A stretch of DNA of 64,000 nt. Source: Gracilimonas sp. (GTDB lineage Bacteria; Bacteroidota; Rhodothermia; Balneolales; Balneolaceae). The notes beneath the pieces are model-generated. The model was not told where the DNA came from and searched no databases. It was given only the letters and a program-made list of their open reading frames with translations. Shown here one piece after another: positions 34,065 to 44,349 of the stretch (within the stretch, counting starts at the first letter, position 1; every line of letters starts with the position of its first letter). The DNA lies in NCBI RefSeq assembly GCF_040218225.1, contig NZ_JAVJQO010000006.1, positions 434,001 to 498,000 on the forward strand, written 5' to 3'. The position numbers and the translations under genes were made by a program.

Positions 34065-36959
34065 CTATACCGCTTCGATGCCTTCTTCATAAGCCGACAT
34101 CGGGATACAGGAGCAAACCAGGTTACGGTCGCCATAGGCATCATCAACTCTGGAAACAGAAGGCCAGAACTTGTCATACTTGAGTTCTTCAAGCGGAAAA
34201 GCTCCTTTTTCACGGGAGTAGCTTCGATTCCAGTCATCAGCCATAATCACGCGCTGTGTGTGAGGAGCGTGTTTCAGCACATTGTCTTCTTTGTCTGCAA
34301 TGCCATCTTCGATTTCCTGAATTTCTTTACGGATGGAAATCATGGCATCACAGAAACGATCGAGCTCTTCGACAGATTCACTTTCGGTTGGCTCAATCAT
34401 CAGTGTACCCGGAACCGGGAAACTCATGGTTGGTGCATGGAAGCCGTAATCCATAAGACGCTTTGCCACATCCACGGATTCAACTCCGGCGGATTGTTTA
34501 AACGGACGAAGGTCTACAATAAACTCATGAGCTGAACGGCCCGTTTTACCTGTATATAGAATCTCATAATGATCCTTGAGCCGATCCTTTAGATAGTTGG
34601 CATTCAGGATAGCAAACTTGGTTGCGTCTGTCAGCCCTTGCGCTCCCATCATGCGAATGTACGCGTAAGAAATGGTAAGAATACTGGCACTCCCCCATGG
34701 AGCTGCAGAGATTACATTCACTCCTTTTTCACCACCGGTTTTAATTACTGAGTGAGAGGGCAAAAATGGGGTCAGGTGCCCGGCAACACCAATAGGTCCC
34801 ATTCCAGGGCCACCGCCGCCGTGCGGAATACAAAATGTTTTATGCAGATTCAGGTGACAAACATCAGCTCCAATTTCACCCGGACTCGTCAATCCAACCT
34901 GAGCATTCATATTAGCTCCATCCATGTAAACCTGTCCACCATGTTTGTGAATGATTTCACAGAAGTCTTTCACTTTGTGTTCGAACACTCCATGTGTAGA
35001 TGGATATGTAATCATCAATGCAGCCAGACGATCGCTGTATTTCTCGGCTTTGGCTTCAAGGTCTTCACTTGAGATATTTCCGTGGGTATCAGTGTCAACA
35101 ACCACTACATCCATACCAGCCATTACTGCACTGGCGGGATTTGTACCGTGAGCAGATGATGGAATCAGGGCTACATTACGGTGGTCATCCCCATTGGCTC
35201 TATGGTAAGCACGGATCGTCATCAAACCAGCATATTCACCCTGTGCGCCGGAATTAGGCTGCAGCGACATTCCCGCAAAACCGGTAATTTCGCACAGCCA
35301 CTCATTTAGTTCATTAAATAATTGAGTATATCCTTCGGCTTGTTCTCTTGGAGCAAATGGATGAATCTGTCCAAACTCAGGCCAGGTGACCGGAATCATC
35401 TCGGCAGTAGCATTCAGCTTCATGGTGCAAGAGCCAAGCGAAATCATGGAATGAACCAAAGAAAGGTCTTTATTTTCCAAACGCTTCATGTAGCGAAGCA
35501 TTTCGTGCTCCGAATGATACAGGTTGAATACTGGATGATCGAGATATTCGGTTTGTCGAGCCAGATTTTCCGGATAATCGACTTTCACTTTTTTCGACTC
35601 AGACTGAAAATCAAAACTGTTTTCTTTGCCAAGAGCTTCTGCAAAAATATTGAGAACCAGCTCTGCATCTTCCAGGTTTTTGGCTTCATCAAAAGAAAGA
35701 CCAATGGTACTTTCGTCTGCATATCTGAAGTTGACTTCATGCTTTTCAGCAACCGCTTTTATTTTCGATACATCCGCTTTCACGGTTATAGTGTCAAAGA
35801 AGGTTTCGGTTTTAACCTCTACTCCCATCTTCTCTAATCCAGCTTTGATAAGCTTGGTTAAGCCATGAATCTTGGACGCGATTTTCTTCAAGCCTTTCGG
35901 TCCATGATAGACAGCATACATTCCGGCCATCACCCCCAACAACACCTGTGCAGTACAAATATTGGAAGTAGCTTTCTCCCGGCGAATGTGCTGTTCACGG
36001 GTTTGAAGAGCCATTCGATAAGCCGGTTTACCTTCGGCATCTTGTGTCACCCCAATGATGCGTCCCGGAATCTTGCGCTGGAAATCTTCTTTGGTAGCAA
36101 AAAAGGCTGCATGTGGACCGCCATATCCCATTGGGACTCCAAAGCGCTGTGAAGAACCAACGACCACATCTGCTCCCATTTCGCCCGGAGCTTTTAATAA
36201 AGTGAGGCTCAGCAAATCTGCTGCAACAACAGCATATACATCATTTTCATGAGCTGCTGCGATTATATTCGTGTAGTCTTCAACCGTTCCATCTGTTGCC
36301 GGATACTGAAGCAGAACGCCAAACAATTTCGGGTCGGTAACATCTAATTCGTGATGATCACCGATCTTCACTTCCACCCCAATAGGTTCGGCTCTTGTTT
36401 GCAGAACTTCAATAGTTTGCGGGTGGCACAATTCAGAAACAAAAAACACGTCGGCTTCTTTACGTTTCTTCCCTTTTCGCTGGCCATAAAGCATACTCAT
36501 AGCTTCGGCCGCCGCCGTTCCTTCGTCCAGCAGAGATGCGTTTGCCAACTCCATCCCCGTCAAATCGCTTACTGTTGTCTGAAAATTAATCAGCGCCTCC
36601 AGTCGGCCCTGTGCAATTTCCGCCTGATAAGGAGTGTAAGCTGTATACCAACCCGGGTTTTCGAGAATATTTCTCTTGATGACATTAGGAACCAGCGTAT
36701 CGTAGTAACCCATCCCAATGAATGACTTATATATTTTATTTTTACCAGCCAGTTTTTTGAACTCTGTAAGAAAATCGTTCTCACTCAATGCTTCCGGTAA
36801 ATTCATTTGTTTTGAGAGGCGAATGCCTTCAGGGATGGTTTCATCAATCAGCTTATCAACCGAATCGGCTTTGATGACCTCCAGCATTTTCCGGGTTGAT
36901 TCCTGAGTAGGTCCGTTATGTCGGCGGGCAAATACTTCTTTCTCGAAATTAATGTCCAT
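34065..36959 (-). CDS. gcvP: Glycine dehydrogenase (decarboxylating), P-protein of glycine cleavage
   Basis: A 964-residue, single-chain P-protein (GcvPA and GcvPB halves fused), which decarboxylates glycine and passes the aminomethyl group to lipoyl-GcvH. The N-terminal half has RRHNGPT and [10 protein letters not shown]; the Schiff-base Lys lies in the C-terminal half in [37 protein letters not shown] and [15 protein letters not shown] are also family-typical. The other glycine-cleavage genes are not in the window. I see no glycine riboswitch in the 217 bp upstream. Confidence 0.97.
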   Translation of the reverse strand: MDINFEKEVFARRHNGPTQESTRKMLEVIKADSVDKLIDETIPEGIRLSKQMNLPEALSENDFLTEFKKLAGKNKIYKSFIGMGYYDTLVPNVIKRNILENPGWYTAYTPYQAEIAQGRLEALINFQTTVSDLTGMELANASLLDEGTAAAEAMSMLYGQRKGKKRKEADVFFVSELCHPQTIEVLQTRAEPIGVEVKIGDHHELDVTDPKLFGVLLQYPATDGTVEDYTNIIAAAHENDVYAVVAADLLSLTLLKAPGEMGADVVVGSSQRFGVPMGYGGPHAAFFATKEDFQRKIPGRIIGVTQDAEGKPAYRMALQTREQHIRREKATSNICTAQVLLGVMAGMYAVYHGPKGLKKIASKIHGLTKLIKAGLEKMGVEVKTETFFDTITVKADVSKIKAVAEKHEVNFRYADESTIGLSFDEAKNLEDAELVLNIFAEALGKENSFDFQSESKKVKVDYPENLARQTEYLDHPVFNLYHSEHEMLRYMKRLENKDLSLVHSMISLGSCTMKLNATAEMIPVTWPEFGQIHPFAPREQAEGYTQLFNELNEWLCEITGFAGMSLQPNSGAQGEYAGLMTIRAYHRANGDDHRNVALIPSSAHGTNPASAVMAGMDVVVVDTDTHGNISSEDLEAKAEKYSDRLAALMITYPSTHGVFEHKVKDFCEIIHKHGGQVYMDGANMNAQVGLTSPGEIGADVCHLNLHKTFCIPHGGGGPGMGPIGVAGHLTPFLPSHSVIKTGGEKGVNVISAAPWGSASILTISYAYIRMMGAQGLTDATKFAILNANYLKDRLKDHYEILYTGKTGRSAHEFIVDLRPFKQSAGVESVDVAKRLMDYGFHAPTMSFPVPGTLMIEPTESESVEELDRFCDAMISIRKEIQEIEDGIADKEDNVLKHAPHTQRVIMADDWNRSYSREKGAFPLEELKYDKFWPSVSRVDDAYGDRNLVCSCIPMSAYEEGIEAV

Positions 36960-37176
36960 CTAAGTAAGAAAAAATGAGTTGGTTTTGGTTGGTAGGAACA
37001 ACGAGTAGCAAGGATAAAATTCCTCAGCTACATCGAAAAACTGGATTCTGTAAAATAAGGAAAAATGAGTTTAAATAGGCAGTTTTTCAGAATTCGAATA
37101 GTTCATTTCTCACTTTTTTTTGATTTATTATAGGTCTTAACAAAAATCACTTATCTATTAACAAATTTTACCTGTC

Positions 37177-39165
37177 ATGGCAAAATCACTAAAAATTTTA
37201 GCCGCCGTCCTGCTTATTGGTACCACTCATCTTTTTGCGCAGGATGCGGGTTCTTTAAAAATTGTAATCGAACCAGATCCGGTTGAGGTTAAAGTCGGGG
37301 ATGAACTTCAACTAAAGGCAACATTAACAACTGAAGCCGGAGAAGCTTTGCCTGATACACTTCTATTCTATTCCAGAAATGGACGAGATTTAGAAGTATC
37401 CAGAAGCGGCCTTGTAAAAGCCCACAAACCGGGAACATACACAGCTATTGTATTGCGTTCAGGTCCACGGGATCAGCGCGTGGTAAAACAGTTCGAGATT
37501 AACGTACCCTACCCTCCTATTGCTAAGGTAGAATTTGCGGATGTACCGGAAAACATCTATTCCAAAACCACCATCGATCTGAATGTACATGTTATTGATG
37601 CAATGGACCTGATTCGCGAAAATCCGGATCTGACAATCTCCAGCGACAATCAGGCGGTAGCGATGGTAAGCCATGGCAAACTGATTGCACAGAAACCCGG
37701 TAAAGCTAAAATCACTGCTGAATCAGAAGGCAAAAAAGCCTCACTGAATGTAACCGTGAAGCAAAATCCTACAGCCTCTATCACTATTGGTAATACTGAA
37801 ACCGAAGTTCGAACAGGGGATGTAATCACTTTTAATGCGAAAGCATTAGGTAATAATGGGAAGGAAGTAACTGTTCCCATAACCTATTCTTATACCGCCC
37901 AGCCGGATGATAATTTAGGACAGGGAGCTGAAGGACAAGTTTCTCAAAACGGAAAATTTGTTGCTAACAAGCCAGGAATTTTCACCCTTACTGCCCGCTC
38001 AGGTGATGTATTTGAAGAACAAATTATCCGCGTGAAAGACCGAAATGTTCAGCAGGACATTGAATTGGTTGGACATGGTGAAGTTCTGGATGTTCACACT
38101 TCTGACCTTTGGGTTTGGGAAGGTGTAGACGGCCGGGATTACGCTATAACCGGAACCTGGGGAGCAAGCGGTGATGCTTACTTCTGGGATGTAACTGATC
38201 CTTCCAATATCACCCCAATTGATACGGTTCGTGTGGATGCCCGTACAGTCAACGATGTAAAAATCTCTGAAGATGGTACTATTGGAGTAATTACCCGCGA
38301 GGGAGCATCGGATCGTAAAAATGGCATGGTTGTTCTGGATGTAAGTAATCCAAGGGATGTGAAAATTCTGTCTGAGTATAATGAAGGACTGACTGGCGGT
38401 GTTCACAATGCTTTTATCTACGAAGATCATGTATACGCTGTGAATAATGGCCGCCGATATGACATCATCAATATTGAAGATCCAGAGAATCCCCAAACCG
38501 TTGGGCGATTTGAGCTTGATACTCCCGGTCATTCTATCCATGATGTTTGGATTGAAGACGGTATCGCCTACTCCTCTAACTGGAGTGATGGTGTTGTAGC
38601 TGTTGATATCGGTGCTCAGGAAGGAGAAATGGGAACAGCCGGAGGATCTCCGGAAAATCCTGTTCAGTTGGGTAGTTACTCTTATCCAAGTGGATGGAAT
38701 CACGCTGCTTTCCCATTCAAGAGTAAGTCGACTGGCGACTTCTATGTAATCGCCGGGGATGAAGCTTTCCCAAATGGACTTCCTACAAGAAGTAATCCTG
38801 TAGCTGCAGCGGGATGGATTCACTTCGTAAAATTTGACGGATGGGATAATCCTAAGGAAGTAGCCAGATATCAGGTACCTGAAGCCGGAACACATAACTT
38901 CTGGGTAGTTGACGATCTTCTGTTCGTTGCCTATTACAATGCAGGTCTTCGTATCGTCGATATTTCTGGTGAACTGATGGGTAACCTGTACGATCAGGGA
39001 CGTGAAATAGCCAAGTTTGAGCCAACCCATCCTGATGCCATTGTTCCAAATGCACCATTTACATGGGGGCCTCAGCCTTACAAAGGCCATATTTTTATCT
39101 CTGACTGGAACTCAGGCTTATGGGCTATTAAGTTAGTTGACAAGCCACAACAGGGAACCAACTAA
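37177..39165 (+). CDS. Exported Ig-like and LVIVD beta-propeller protein
   Basis: A 662-residue secreted protein. A signal peptide ends FAQ; residues ~25-290 are Ig-like (Big_2-type) modules, seen in PDPVEVKVGDELQLKATLT, SRSGLVKAHKPGTYTAIV and SHGKLIAQKPGKAKITAES. Residues ~300-655 are LVIVD-type propeller repeats (YFWDVTDPSNITPIDTVRV, VVLDVSNPRDVKILSEY, DIINIEDPENPQTVGRF, LRIVDIS). Such propellers are secreted or surface proteins of unknown role. The next gene is another propeller 14 bp downstream. A large antisense frame (37999-39090) is a shadow of the repeat codons. Confidence 0.88.
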   Translation: MAKSLKILAAVLLIGTTHLFAQDAGSLKIVIEPDPVEVKVGDELQLKATLTTEAGEALPDTLLFYSRNGRDLEVSRSGLVKAHKPGTYTAIVLRSGPRDQRVVKQFEINVPYPPIAKVEFADVPENIYSKTTIDLNVHVIDAMDLIRENPDLTISSDNQAVAMVSHGKLIAQKPGKAKITAESEGKKASLNVTVKQNPTASITIGNTETEVRTGDVITFNAKALGNNGKEVTVPITYSYTAQPDDNLGQGAEGQVSQNGKFVANKPGIFTLTARSGDVFEEQIIRVKDRNVQQDIELVGHGEVLDVHTSDLWVWEGVDGRDYAITGTWGASGDAYFWDVTDPSNITPIDTVRVDARTVNDVKISEDGTIGVITREGASDRKNGMVVLDVSNPRDVKILSEYNEGLTGGVHNAFIYEDHVYAVNNGRRYDIINIEDPENPQTVGRFELDTPGHSIHDVWIEDGIAYSSNWSDGVVAVDIGAQEGEMGTAGGSPENPVQLGSYSYPSGWNHAAFPFKSKSTGDFYVIAGDEAFPNGLPTRSNPVAAAGWIHFVKFDGWDNPKEVARYQVPEAGTHNFWVVDDLLFVAYYNAGLRIVDISGELMGNLYDQGREIAKFEPTHPDAIVPNAPFTWGPQPYKGHIFISDWNSGLWAIKLVDKPQQGTN

Positions 39166-39179
39166 AAATTCTAAAGACT

Positions 39180-40316
39180 ATGAGTTTTAAGAGAGCTTTT
39201 TATGCAATGATGATTGGAGGGTTCCTTTTTATGGGAACCTCCAATTCTTTTGCCCAAGACTATTACCTATACGTTGCTGCTGAATCCGATGATGAAGTTC
39301 ATTTGGTTCACTTCAATGCCGAAACTCAAAAAGGTGAAATTTCAGAAACGATCCGCGTGGGAACCTGGCCCCAGGAAAATGAAGGGCCACATGGACTCAC
39401 TATTTCACCGGATGGGAGCCACTGGTTTGTGAGCATAGCACACGGTATGCCCTATGGCAAACTCTGGAAGTTTGAAACCGGAACCAACGAATTTGTTGGT
39501 GAAGTTGAATTAGGCATGTTTCCGGCAAGTATGGATATCTCTGCAAGCACAGGGTTATTGTATGTAGTGAATTTCAATCTGCATGGCGATATGGAACCAA
39601 GTACCGTTTCTGTTGTTGAGCCCGAATCCATGATACGTCTTGGAGACATTAAAACCGGAATTATGCCCCACGGTTCACGTATAAATAGTTCAGGAACCCG
39701 GCAGTATCATGTTTCCATGATGACTGACGAACTGATGGAAATCAATACGGAAACGCTGGAAGTTCAAAGACGGCTCAAGTTATCGGAAAAAGATATGAGC
39801 AAAGAAATGTCAGCCAGTACTGATCATTCGGGTATGGATCATTCCGGAATGAACCATGGTGAGATGAAGCATAAACCAGTTGAAAAACCAACCTGGGCCG
39901 ATCCTCATCCTTCAAAACCTTTGGTTTATGTTGCTGCCAATGGCTCCAACGAAGTGTTGGAAATAGACACTAAAAATTGGAAAGTAACCAAGCGATGGGA
40001 AACCGGGAAAGCACCGTACAATCTTGAAGTGAGCCATGATGGTAAGCTGTTGGTTGTAACTTACAAAGGGGAAGGCGCTACGGGTATTTGGGATCTGGAT
40101 TCAGGAAAAGAATTAGCCAAAATCAAAAATAGCCGGAAAGTAAGTCACGGCGTGGCCATTTCAGCCGATAGTAAGTATGCTTTCATCTCGGTTGAAGGAA
40201 TAGGCGGAGAACCCGGTTCGGTTGATATCATTAACCTTGAATCTTTGAAACGAGTTGATGTCGTTGAAACCAGCAAGCAAGCTGGCGGTATTATTTTCTG
40301 GAAACAGGAAGGTTAG
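39180..40316 (+). CDS. Exported YncE-like beta-propeller with His/Met-rich insert
   Basis: A 378-residue exported protein (signal ends NSFAQ). Seven-blade YncE/cytochrome-d1-like propeller repeats are visible as HGLTISPDGSHWFVSIA, MDISASTGLLYVVNFN, LEVSHDGKLLVVTYKG and HGVAISADSKYAFISVEG. Between blades, around residues 212-232, sits DHSGMDHSGMNHGEMKH, a His/Met-rich stretch like those of copper-handling proteins. The neighbour upstream is a LVIVD propeller, and a terminator at 40341-40372 ends the pair. A copper or other metal role is inferred from the insert only. Confidence 0.86.
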   Translation: MSFKRAFYAMMIGGFLFMGTSNSFAQDYYLYVAAESDDEVHLVHFNAETQKGEISETIRVGTWPQENEGPHGLTISPDGSHWFVSIAHGMPYGKLWKFETGTNEFVGEVELGMFPASMDISASTGLLYVVNFNLHGDMEPSTVSVVEPESMIRLGDIKTGIMPHGSRINSSGTRQYHVSMMTDELMEINTETLEVQRRLKLSEKDMSKEMSASTDHSGMDHSGMNHGEMKHKPVEKPTWADPHPSKPLVYVAANGSNEVLEIDTKNWKVTKRWETGKAPYNLEVSHDGKLLVVTYKGEGATGIWDLDSGKELAKIKNSRKVSHGVAISADSKYAFISVEGIGGEPGSVDIINLESLKRVDVVETSKQAGGIIFWKQEG

Positions 40317-40340
40317 TCACTAAAAATTGATGCAATCCAA

Positions 40341-40372
40341 AGCCCGGTAACTTATCAGAGCCGGGCTTTTTT
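40341..40372 (+). terminator. Intrinsic terminator after the propeller pair
   Basis: AGCCCGG (40341-40347) pairs with CCGGGCT (40361-40367) across a 13-nt loop, followed by a T-run. It also lies against the stop of the convergent unknown gene. Confidence 0.88.
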
Positions 40373-41090
40373 ATTTCAAGGAAATGGAATGACTTACGCT
40401 TCTTCCTTTATCCCCTTCACGGGCAATCACTTCTTTGTCAAGAGCTTTAACACTATAACCAAGTTTATCAGCCATACCTATAAGCATAGGCTCAAGATTT
40501 CCCTTTTCTGTGTTGAACTTTACCAAAGCTTCTTGGGTACGCATATCAATTTTCCCAATAGCACGCCCGAGCATATCGGCACATTTAAGAATTTCAGCTC
40601 CGGAGTATACATTCTTCTCAGAAACCGGAGGTGGTGTAAATTTCTTTTTAAATGTGCTCAACGATTTTATCTCACCTGACTTCACGTCTGGTTGCAACCA
40701 CTCAATGTTGTGTTCTACATTTCGGATATAATAGGCAACATATCGTGGCTTATCACTTTCTATAAAAAAGCTAAACTCAGAAAGCCACACTTCTTTAACG
40801 TTGTCCATTTTCATGTCGAACCATATGCCACCCTCAGGCAAGTTCCAAACCAATTTATCATCTTTCGATTTTCGTTTGTTCAGTTCAAGAGGGTAGCTAT
40901 CCAAAAAGACATCCGTAATATCCTTTAAATCAGCTTCTGGAGTTACTGTTAGAAGAGGACGGTCTTCAATAGGATTAACAAAGTCAGGCGCATCATTTTC
41001 AACTTCACATTCTATATCGCCAATTCGTAATAATATCCGAATTAACCCATCTTTGATTGGCTGTTGAAAAGCAGTAAGGTGTTCACTCAT
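40371..41090 (-). CDS. Cytosolic protein of unknown function
   Basis: A 239-residue soluble protein with no signal peptide or membrane helix. It opens SEHLTAFQQPIKDGLIRILL, is mixed alpha/beta with acidic segments (IECEVENDAPDFVNPIEDRP), has a Pro-rich stretch KKFTPPPVSEKN and ends SHSISLK. One Cys lies in AEILKCADMLGRAIGKID, where a helix resembles a small helical subdomain. I do not recognise a family. It converges on the propeller pair and is followed on the same strand by nothing closer than the divergent terminator region. Confidence 0.7.
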   Translation of the reverse strand: MSEHLTAFQQPIKDGLIRILLRIGDIECEVENDAPDFVNPIEDRPLLTVTPEADLKDITDVFLDSYPLELNKRKSKDDKLVWNLPEGGIWFDMKMDNVKEVWLSEFSFFIESDKPRYVAYYIRNVEHNIEWLQPDVKSGEIKSLSTFKKKFTPPPVSEKNVYSGAEILKCADMLGRAIGKIDMRTQEALVKFNTEKGNLEPMLIGMADKLGYSVKALDKEVIAREGDKGRSVSHSISLK

Positions 41091-41149
41091 AAATACTTCC
41101 GTTTCAATTACCTGAATTTAGGCAAAATCACAGGAAGTAAACATTGCAT

Positions 41150-43129
41150 TTATTTAATCAAAATCATCTTGTTTGTCTCGGAAGCTCCGCCTGCCTCAAG
41201 TCGATATAAATAGACCCCGCTTGCCAGGCTTGAGGCATTGAATTTAATGATATGATCTCCGGCTTTTTTAGGCTGGTTGACTAAGATACCAACCTGCTTC
41301 CCCAACATATTATATACAGTGATTTTTACGTGAGCCAGCTTTGGAAGTGAATAAGCAATGTTAGTTGATGGATTGAATGGATTTGGATAATTCTGTTTGA
41401 GCTTAAAACTCTGAGGAATCTCTTTTGAAGGCTCATTAATACTCACAACACTTAATTCTGATGTTGGCATCCAGTCCCGACCAAAGTTTGGATTACTTTC
41501 CCTGAAAAAAATATTCTCAAGTGTATACTTTTCGGCTTCCTCCTCAGAAAGCTGCGTAGCAAAGTCTGGCCGGCTTTCAAAGTCGCCGCATCCCGGACCT
41601 GAACAGTTATACTCTCCATACAAAGCTGGTTCTACATTCCAGGAAAGCCAGCCTTCCGGATCAAGAGATTCAGGATAATACGTGTTCAGGAACACAGTGC
41701 GTGGAGCCTGTTGCCAGGGCCGCCCCAGATGAAAACTGGTAATAGGGTCCCCATCAAAACCAATAGAATCTGCTGATATCACATTATCCCGAAATACAAA
41801 CCCAAACTTAGACTCTGACTCCGTCGCAGCAGCCGTAAGCGTTCCTCCATTTCTGTTAATGTGAATTTCAGTGCTGTCAAAAACCACGATATTCCTTCCA
41901 AATATGAAGTCAACAGACCCCTCGATATAGCTATTCTTAAAATAGACTCTTCCCGTTCCGTTTGAACCTCTGGCATAGTATGTATCCTGATATCCCAAAA
42001 TATTTACATTGAAATATGCCTGCCTGTCTCCGTTGGTAACCAAAGCCACAGCCTGCTGATCGCTAAAGGATTTGTCATTAGGAACTGTATTCTGAAAGGT
42101 GATATTCTCTGCTACAAAATCATCCGCGTTGATGGCAACACTATACGACTGACTGGTTCCACCAGAAATACCTGCATAATCATCATAAGTAAGAATAGTA
42201 CTATCGCGATCTTCACCAATTAATTTCACGTTCACTTTTTCTTCGCTCAGCGACAGTTTTTCGTAATATTCTCCCTTCTTCACATAAACAGTATGCACAC
42301 CTGTATAGTTATTTGGGATGTCATCAAAAGCATCTTGAACGGATGAATAATCACCACTGCCATCTTTTGCAACTACAAAAGTAACGTCAGGAGCCAGAAC
42401 CTGCGTTTTGAAAATCCGGGTATTCCCGTATCCCGTTCCCTTTCCATTTGTAGCAAATGCTCTAACATAATACCGGGTATCCGAATTCAAGGGGTATAAT
42501 GTAGCAACAAATTCACCAAGCCCCTTTCCTGATTCAATTTTAAAGTCATCTATGGTGGGAGTGCCTGTTGTATTCCAAACAATTCCCCTAACAGTCACAC
42601 TATCGCCGCCCCAACCGGTAATGTCACCACTTGTTGAAGCCGAAACTGCCATAACCTCAGTAACATCACCCGTGCTTACTTCTGGAGGAGTTATCTCTTC
42701 CAGAGTTTTGAAGTAGACTTCCCGTCCATATGCTGTACCTGATTCATTCGTTGCAAAAGCCCGGAAATAGTATTCTGTTCCCGCTTCAAGACCAGTCATT
42801 TTTATTTTGAATGACCCGAGCCCTCCCTCCGAAGTTTCTTTATGATCTTCTACCGTAGGATTTTCAGAAGTACTCCAAACCAAACCCCGCTCAGAAATTT
42901 CAGAACCTCCATCATCCGTTACATTTCCACCCGCCGTTGCAAAAGTAGTCGAAACTGACTCCGGATTATAAGTTGCTATACCTGGTACATCAGCATTTGA
43001 AAAACCTGAAGCAGCAGACTGTTCACCAGTATATAAAGTCTGAGTCGCTATTGCCGGGTCCTGAGCATTTGCAAACTGAAAGAAATGGAGTACTAATATG
43101 AAAACAAATAATGCTGAATTTTTAAACAT
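41150..43129 (-). CDS. Pectinesterase (CE8) with fibronectin-like domains and T9SS sorting tail
   Basis: A 659-residue exported enzyme that removes methyl esters from pectin. Order: signal peptide; two fibronectin-III-like modules (AGTEYYFRAFATNESGTAYG, DTRYYVRAFATNGKGTGYG); pectin methylesterase domain (~230-560) with QAYFNVNILGYQDTYYARG (catalytic Asp), YIEGSVDFIFGRN (second Asp) and SFHLGRPWQQAPR (Arg/Trp); then a C-terminal type A sorting domain with LKQNYPNPFNPSTNIAYSLP and a K-rich end. The last part targets it through the type IX secretion system. No polygalacturonase or pectate lyase gene is nearby, so it probably works with genes elsewhere. Confidence 0.95.
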   Translation of the reverse strand: MFKNSALFVFILVLHFFQFANAQDPAIATQTLYTGEQSAASGFSNADVPGIATYNPESVSTTFATAGGNVTDDGGSEISERGLVWSTSENPTVEDHKETSEGGLGSFKIKMTGLEAGTEYYFRAFATNESGTAYGREVYFKTLEEITPPEVSTGDVTEVMAVSASTSGDITGWGGDSVTVRGIVWNTTGTPTIDDFKIESGKGLGEFVATLYPLNSDTRYYVRAFATNGKGTGYGNTRIFKTQVLAPDVTFVVAKDGSGDYSSVQDAFDDIPNNYTGVHTVYVKKGEYYEKLSLSEEKVNVKLIGEDRDSTILTYDDYAGISGGTSQSYSVAINADDFVAENITFQNTVPNDKSFSDQQAVALVTNGDRQAYFNVNILGYQDTYYARGSNGTGRVYFKNSYIEGSVDFIFGRNIVVFDSTEIHINRNGGTLTAAATESESKFGFVFRDNVISADSIGFDGDPITSFHLGRPWQQAPRTVFLNTYYPESLDPEGWLSWNVEPALYGEYNCSGPGCGDFESRPDFATQLSEEEAEKYTLENIFFRESNPNFGRDWMPTSELSVVSINEPSKEIPQSFKLKQNYPNPFNPSTNIAYSLPKLAHVKITVYNMLGKQVGILVNQPKKAGDHIIKFNASSLASGVYLYRLEAGGASETNKMILIK

Positions 43130-43352
43130 AAAGCAGACTGGCCTTTAATAGGTTGGACGTATAATTTACTTAACCGATTACTTTAATAATGGAAAAATTT
43201 TACTTAAAAGAAATCCAAAAAGCCCAACTTGCCTTAAATGAAAAACAATCAATAACTTGTTTTAGTTACTTTAAAAAATTGAAATTCTATTATTAGCTCT
43301 CCCTAATTTTTTATTAAGTCATAGCAAATCCCTATATTCAAAACAAAAATTT

Positions 43353-44183
43353 ATGGAATTCTTACCGAACTGGTTTTACGAACTTAACCCTATCGTCCAA
43401 GCTTTAATGGGTGGTTTATTTACCTGGGCAGTAACCTCGCTTGGGGCAGCTATTGTTTTTTTCACAAAAGAAGTCAATTACAAATTATTGGATGGCATGA
43501 TGGGTTTCGCTGCCGGAGTAATGATTGCTGCCAGTGTTTGGTCCCTTATCATACCAGGTATTGAGCTGGCTGAAGCCCAGGGCATGATTGGATGGATTCC
43601 CGCTGCCGTTGGTTTTCTTCTTGGGGGTATCTTCCTGAGAATTTGTGATGCATATATTCCTCATTTACATATCGGACTGCCCCGTGATGAGGCTGAGGGT
43701 GTTGATACAAAATGGAAGCGAGCCACACTACTTGTTTTGGCCATTACCTTGCACAATATCCCGGAAGGTTTAGCTATCGGAGTACTTTTTGGTGCGGCAA
43801 GCCTCGGAATGGATATGGTGGGAGGAGCTACAGTTGCTGGTGCTATAACATTGGCCATTGGTATTGGAATTCAGAATTTCCCTGAAGGGATTGCCATTTC
43901 CATGCCTCTTCGCCGGGACGGGGTAAGCAGGCTAAAAAGCTTCAATTATGGTCAGCTCTCGGGTATTGTTGAGCCTGTTTCTGCAGTAGTCGGAGCTGCT
44001 GCGGTGATATTTATCACTCCCATCCTTCCTTATGCCCTTGCATTTGCTGCCGGTGCCATGATTTACGTAGTTGTTGAGGAATTAATTCCCGAAAGCCAGC
44101 TTCATGGAAATGCGGACTTAGCCACACTGGGAGTTATGGTTGGCTTTGTGGTAATGATGGTTTTGGATGTAGCCCTTGGATAA
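43353..44183 (+). CDS. ZIP-family metal transporter
   Basis: A 276-residue, eight-helix ZIP protein for zinc, iron or related divalent metals. TM4 reads LHNIPEGLAIGVLFGA and TM5 IGIQNFPEGIAISMPL, the binuclear metal-binding HNxPEG and QNxPEG motifs of the ZupT/GufA branch. EELIPESQLHGNADLATLG near TM7-8 is also typical. The loop before TM4 is short, with one His pair (IPHLHIGL). An upstream gap of 220 bp holds no clear riboswitch. A terminator follows at 44206-44235. Confidence 0.94.
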   Translation: MEFLPNWFYELNPIVQALMGGLFTWAVTSLGAAIVFFTKEVNYKLLDGMMGFAAGVMIAASVWSLIIPGIELAEAQGMIGWIPAAVGFLLGGIFLRICDAYIPHLHIGLPRDEAEGVDTKWKRATLLVLAITLHNIPEGLAIGVLFGAASLGMDMVGGATVAGAITLAIGIGIQNFPEGIAISMPLRRDGVSRLKSFNYGQLSGIVEPVSAVVGAAAVIFITPILPYALAFAAGAMIYVVVEELIPESQLHGNADLATLGVMVGFVVMMVLDVALG

Positions 44184-44205
44184 GTTTGCTAAAGTATTTT
44201 GAAGA

Positions 44206-44235
44206 AGCATCGATAATACAAGTCGATGCTTTTTT
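44206..44235 (+). terminator. Intrinsic terminator after the ZIP gene
   Basis: AGCATCGA pairs perfectly with TCGATGCT across a 9-nt loop, followed by a T-run. Confidence 0.9.
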
Positions 44236-44349
44236 ATTTTCAGCATATTTTCTAGGCTACAAATAAACTTTATTTTTTTAGGGGTTCAAAAAATCAAAAC
44301 TCATTTCGTACCTTTAACTTCTTATTAATTCTAATAAATACGTATTTCC

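Noticed and set aside
35322-36252. Several plus-strand frames inside gcvP
   Set aside because: They lie antisense to a fully conserved enzyme and show no family features.
36960-37176. Glycine riboswitch upstream of gcvP
   Set aside because: No recognisable paired aptamer or terminator was seen on the minus strand; the region is AT-rich and shared with the divergent propeller gene.
37999-39090. Long minus-strand frame of 363 codons
   Set aside because: It is antisense to the LVIVD repeat region; the plus-strand protein has clear repeats and a signal peptide, so this is a codon-bias shadow.
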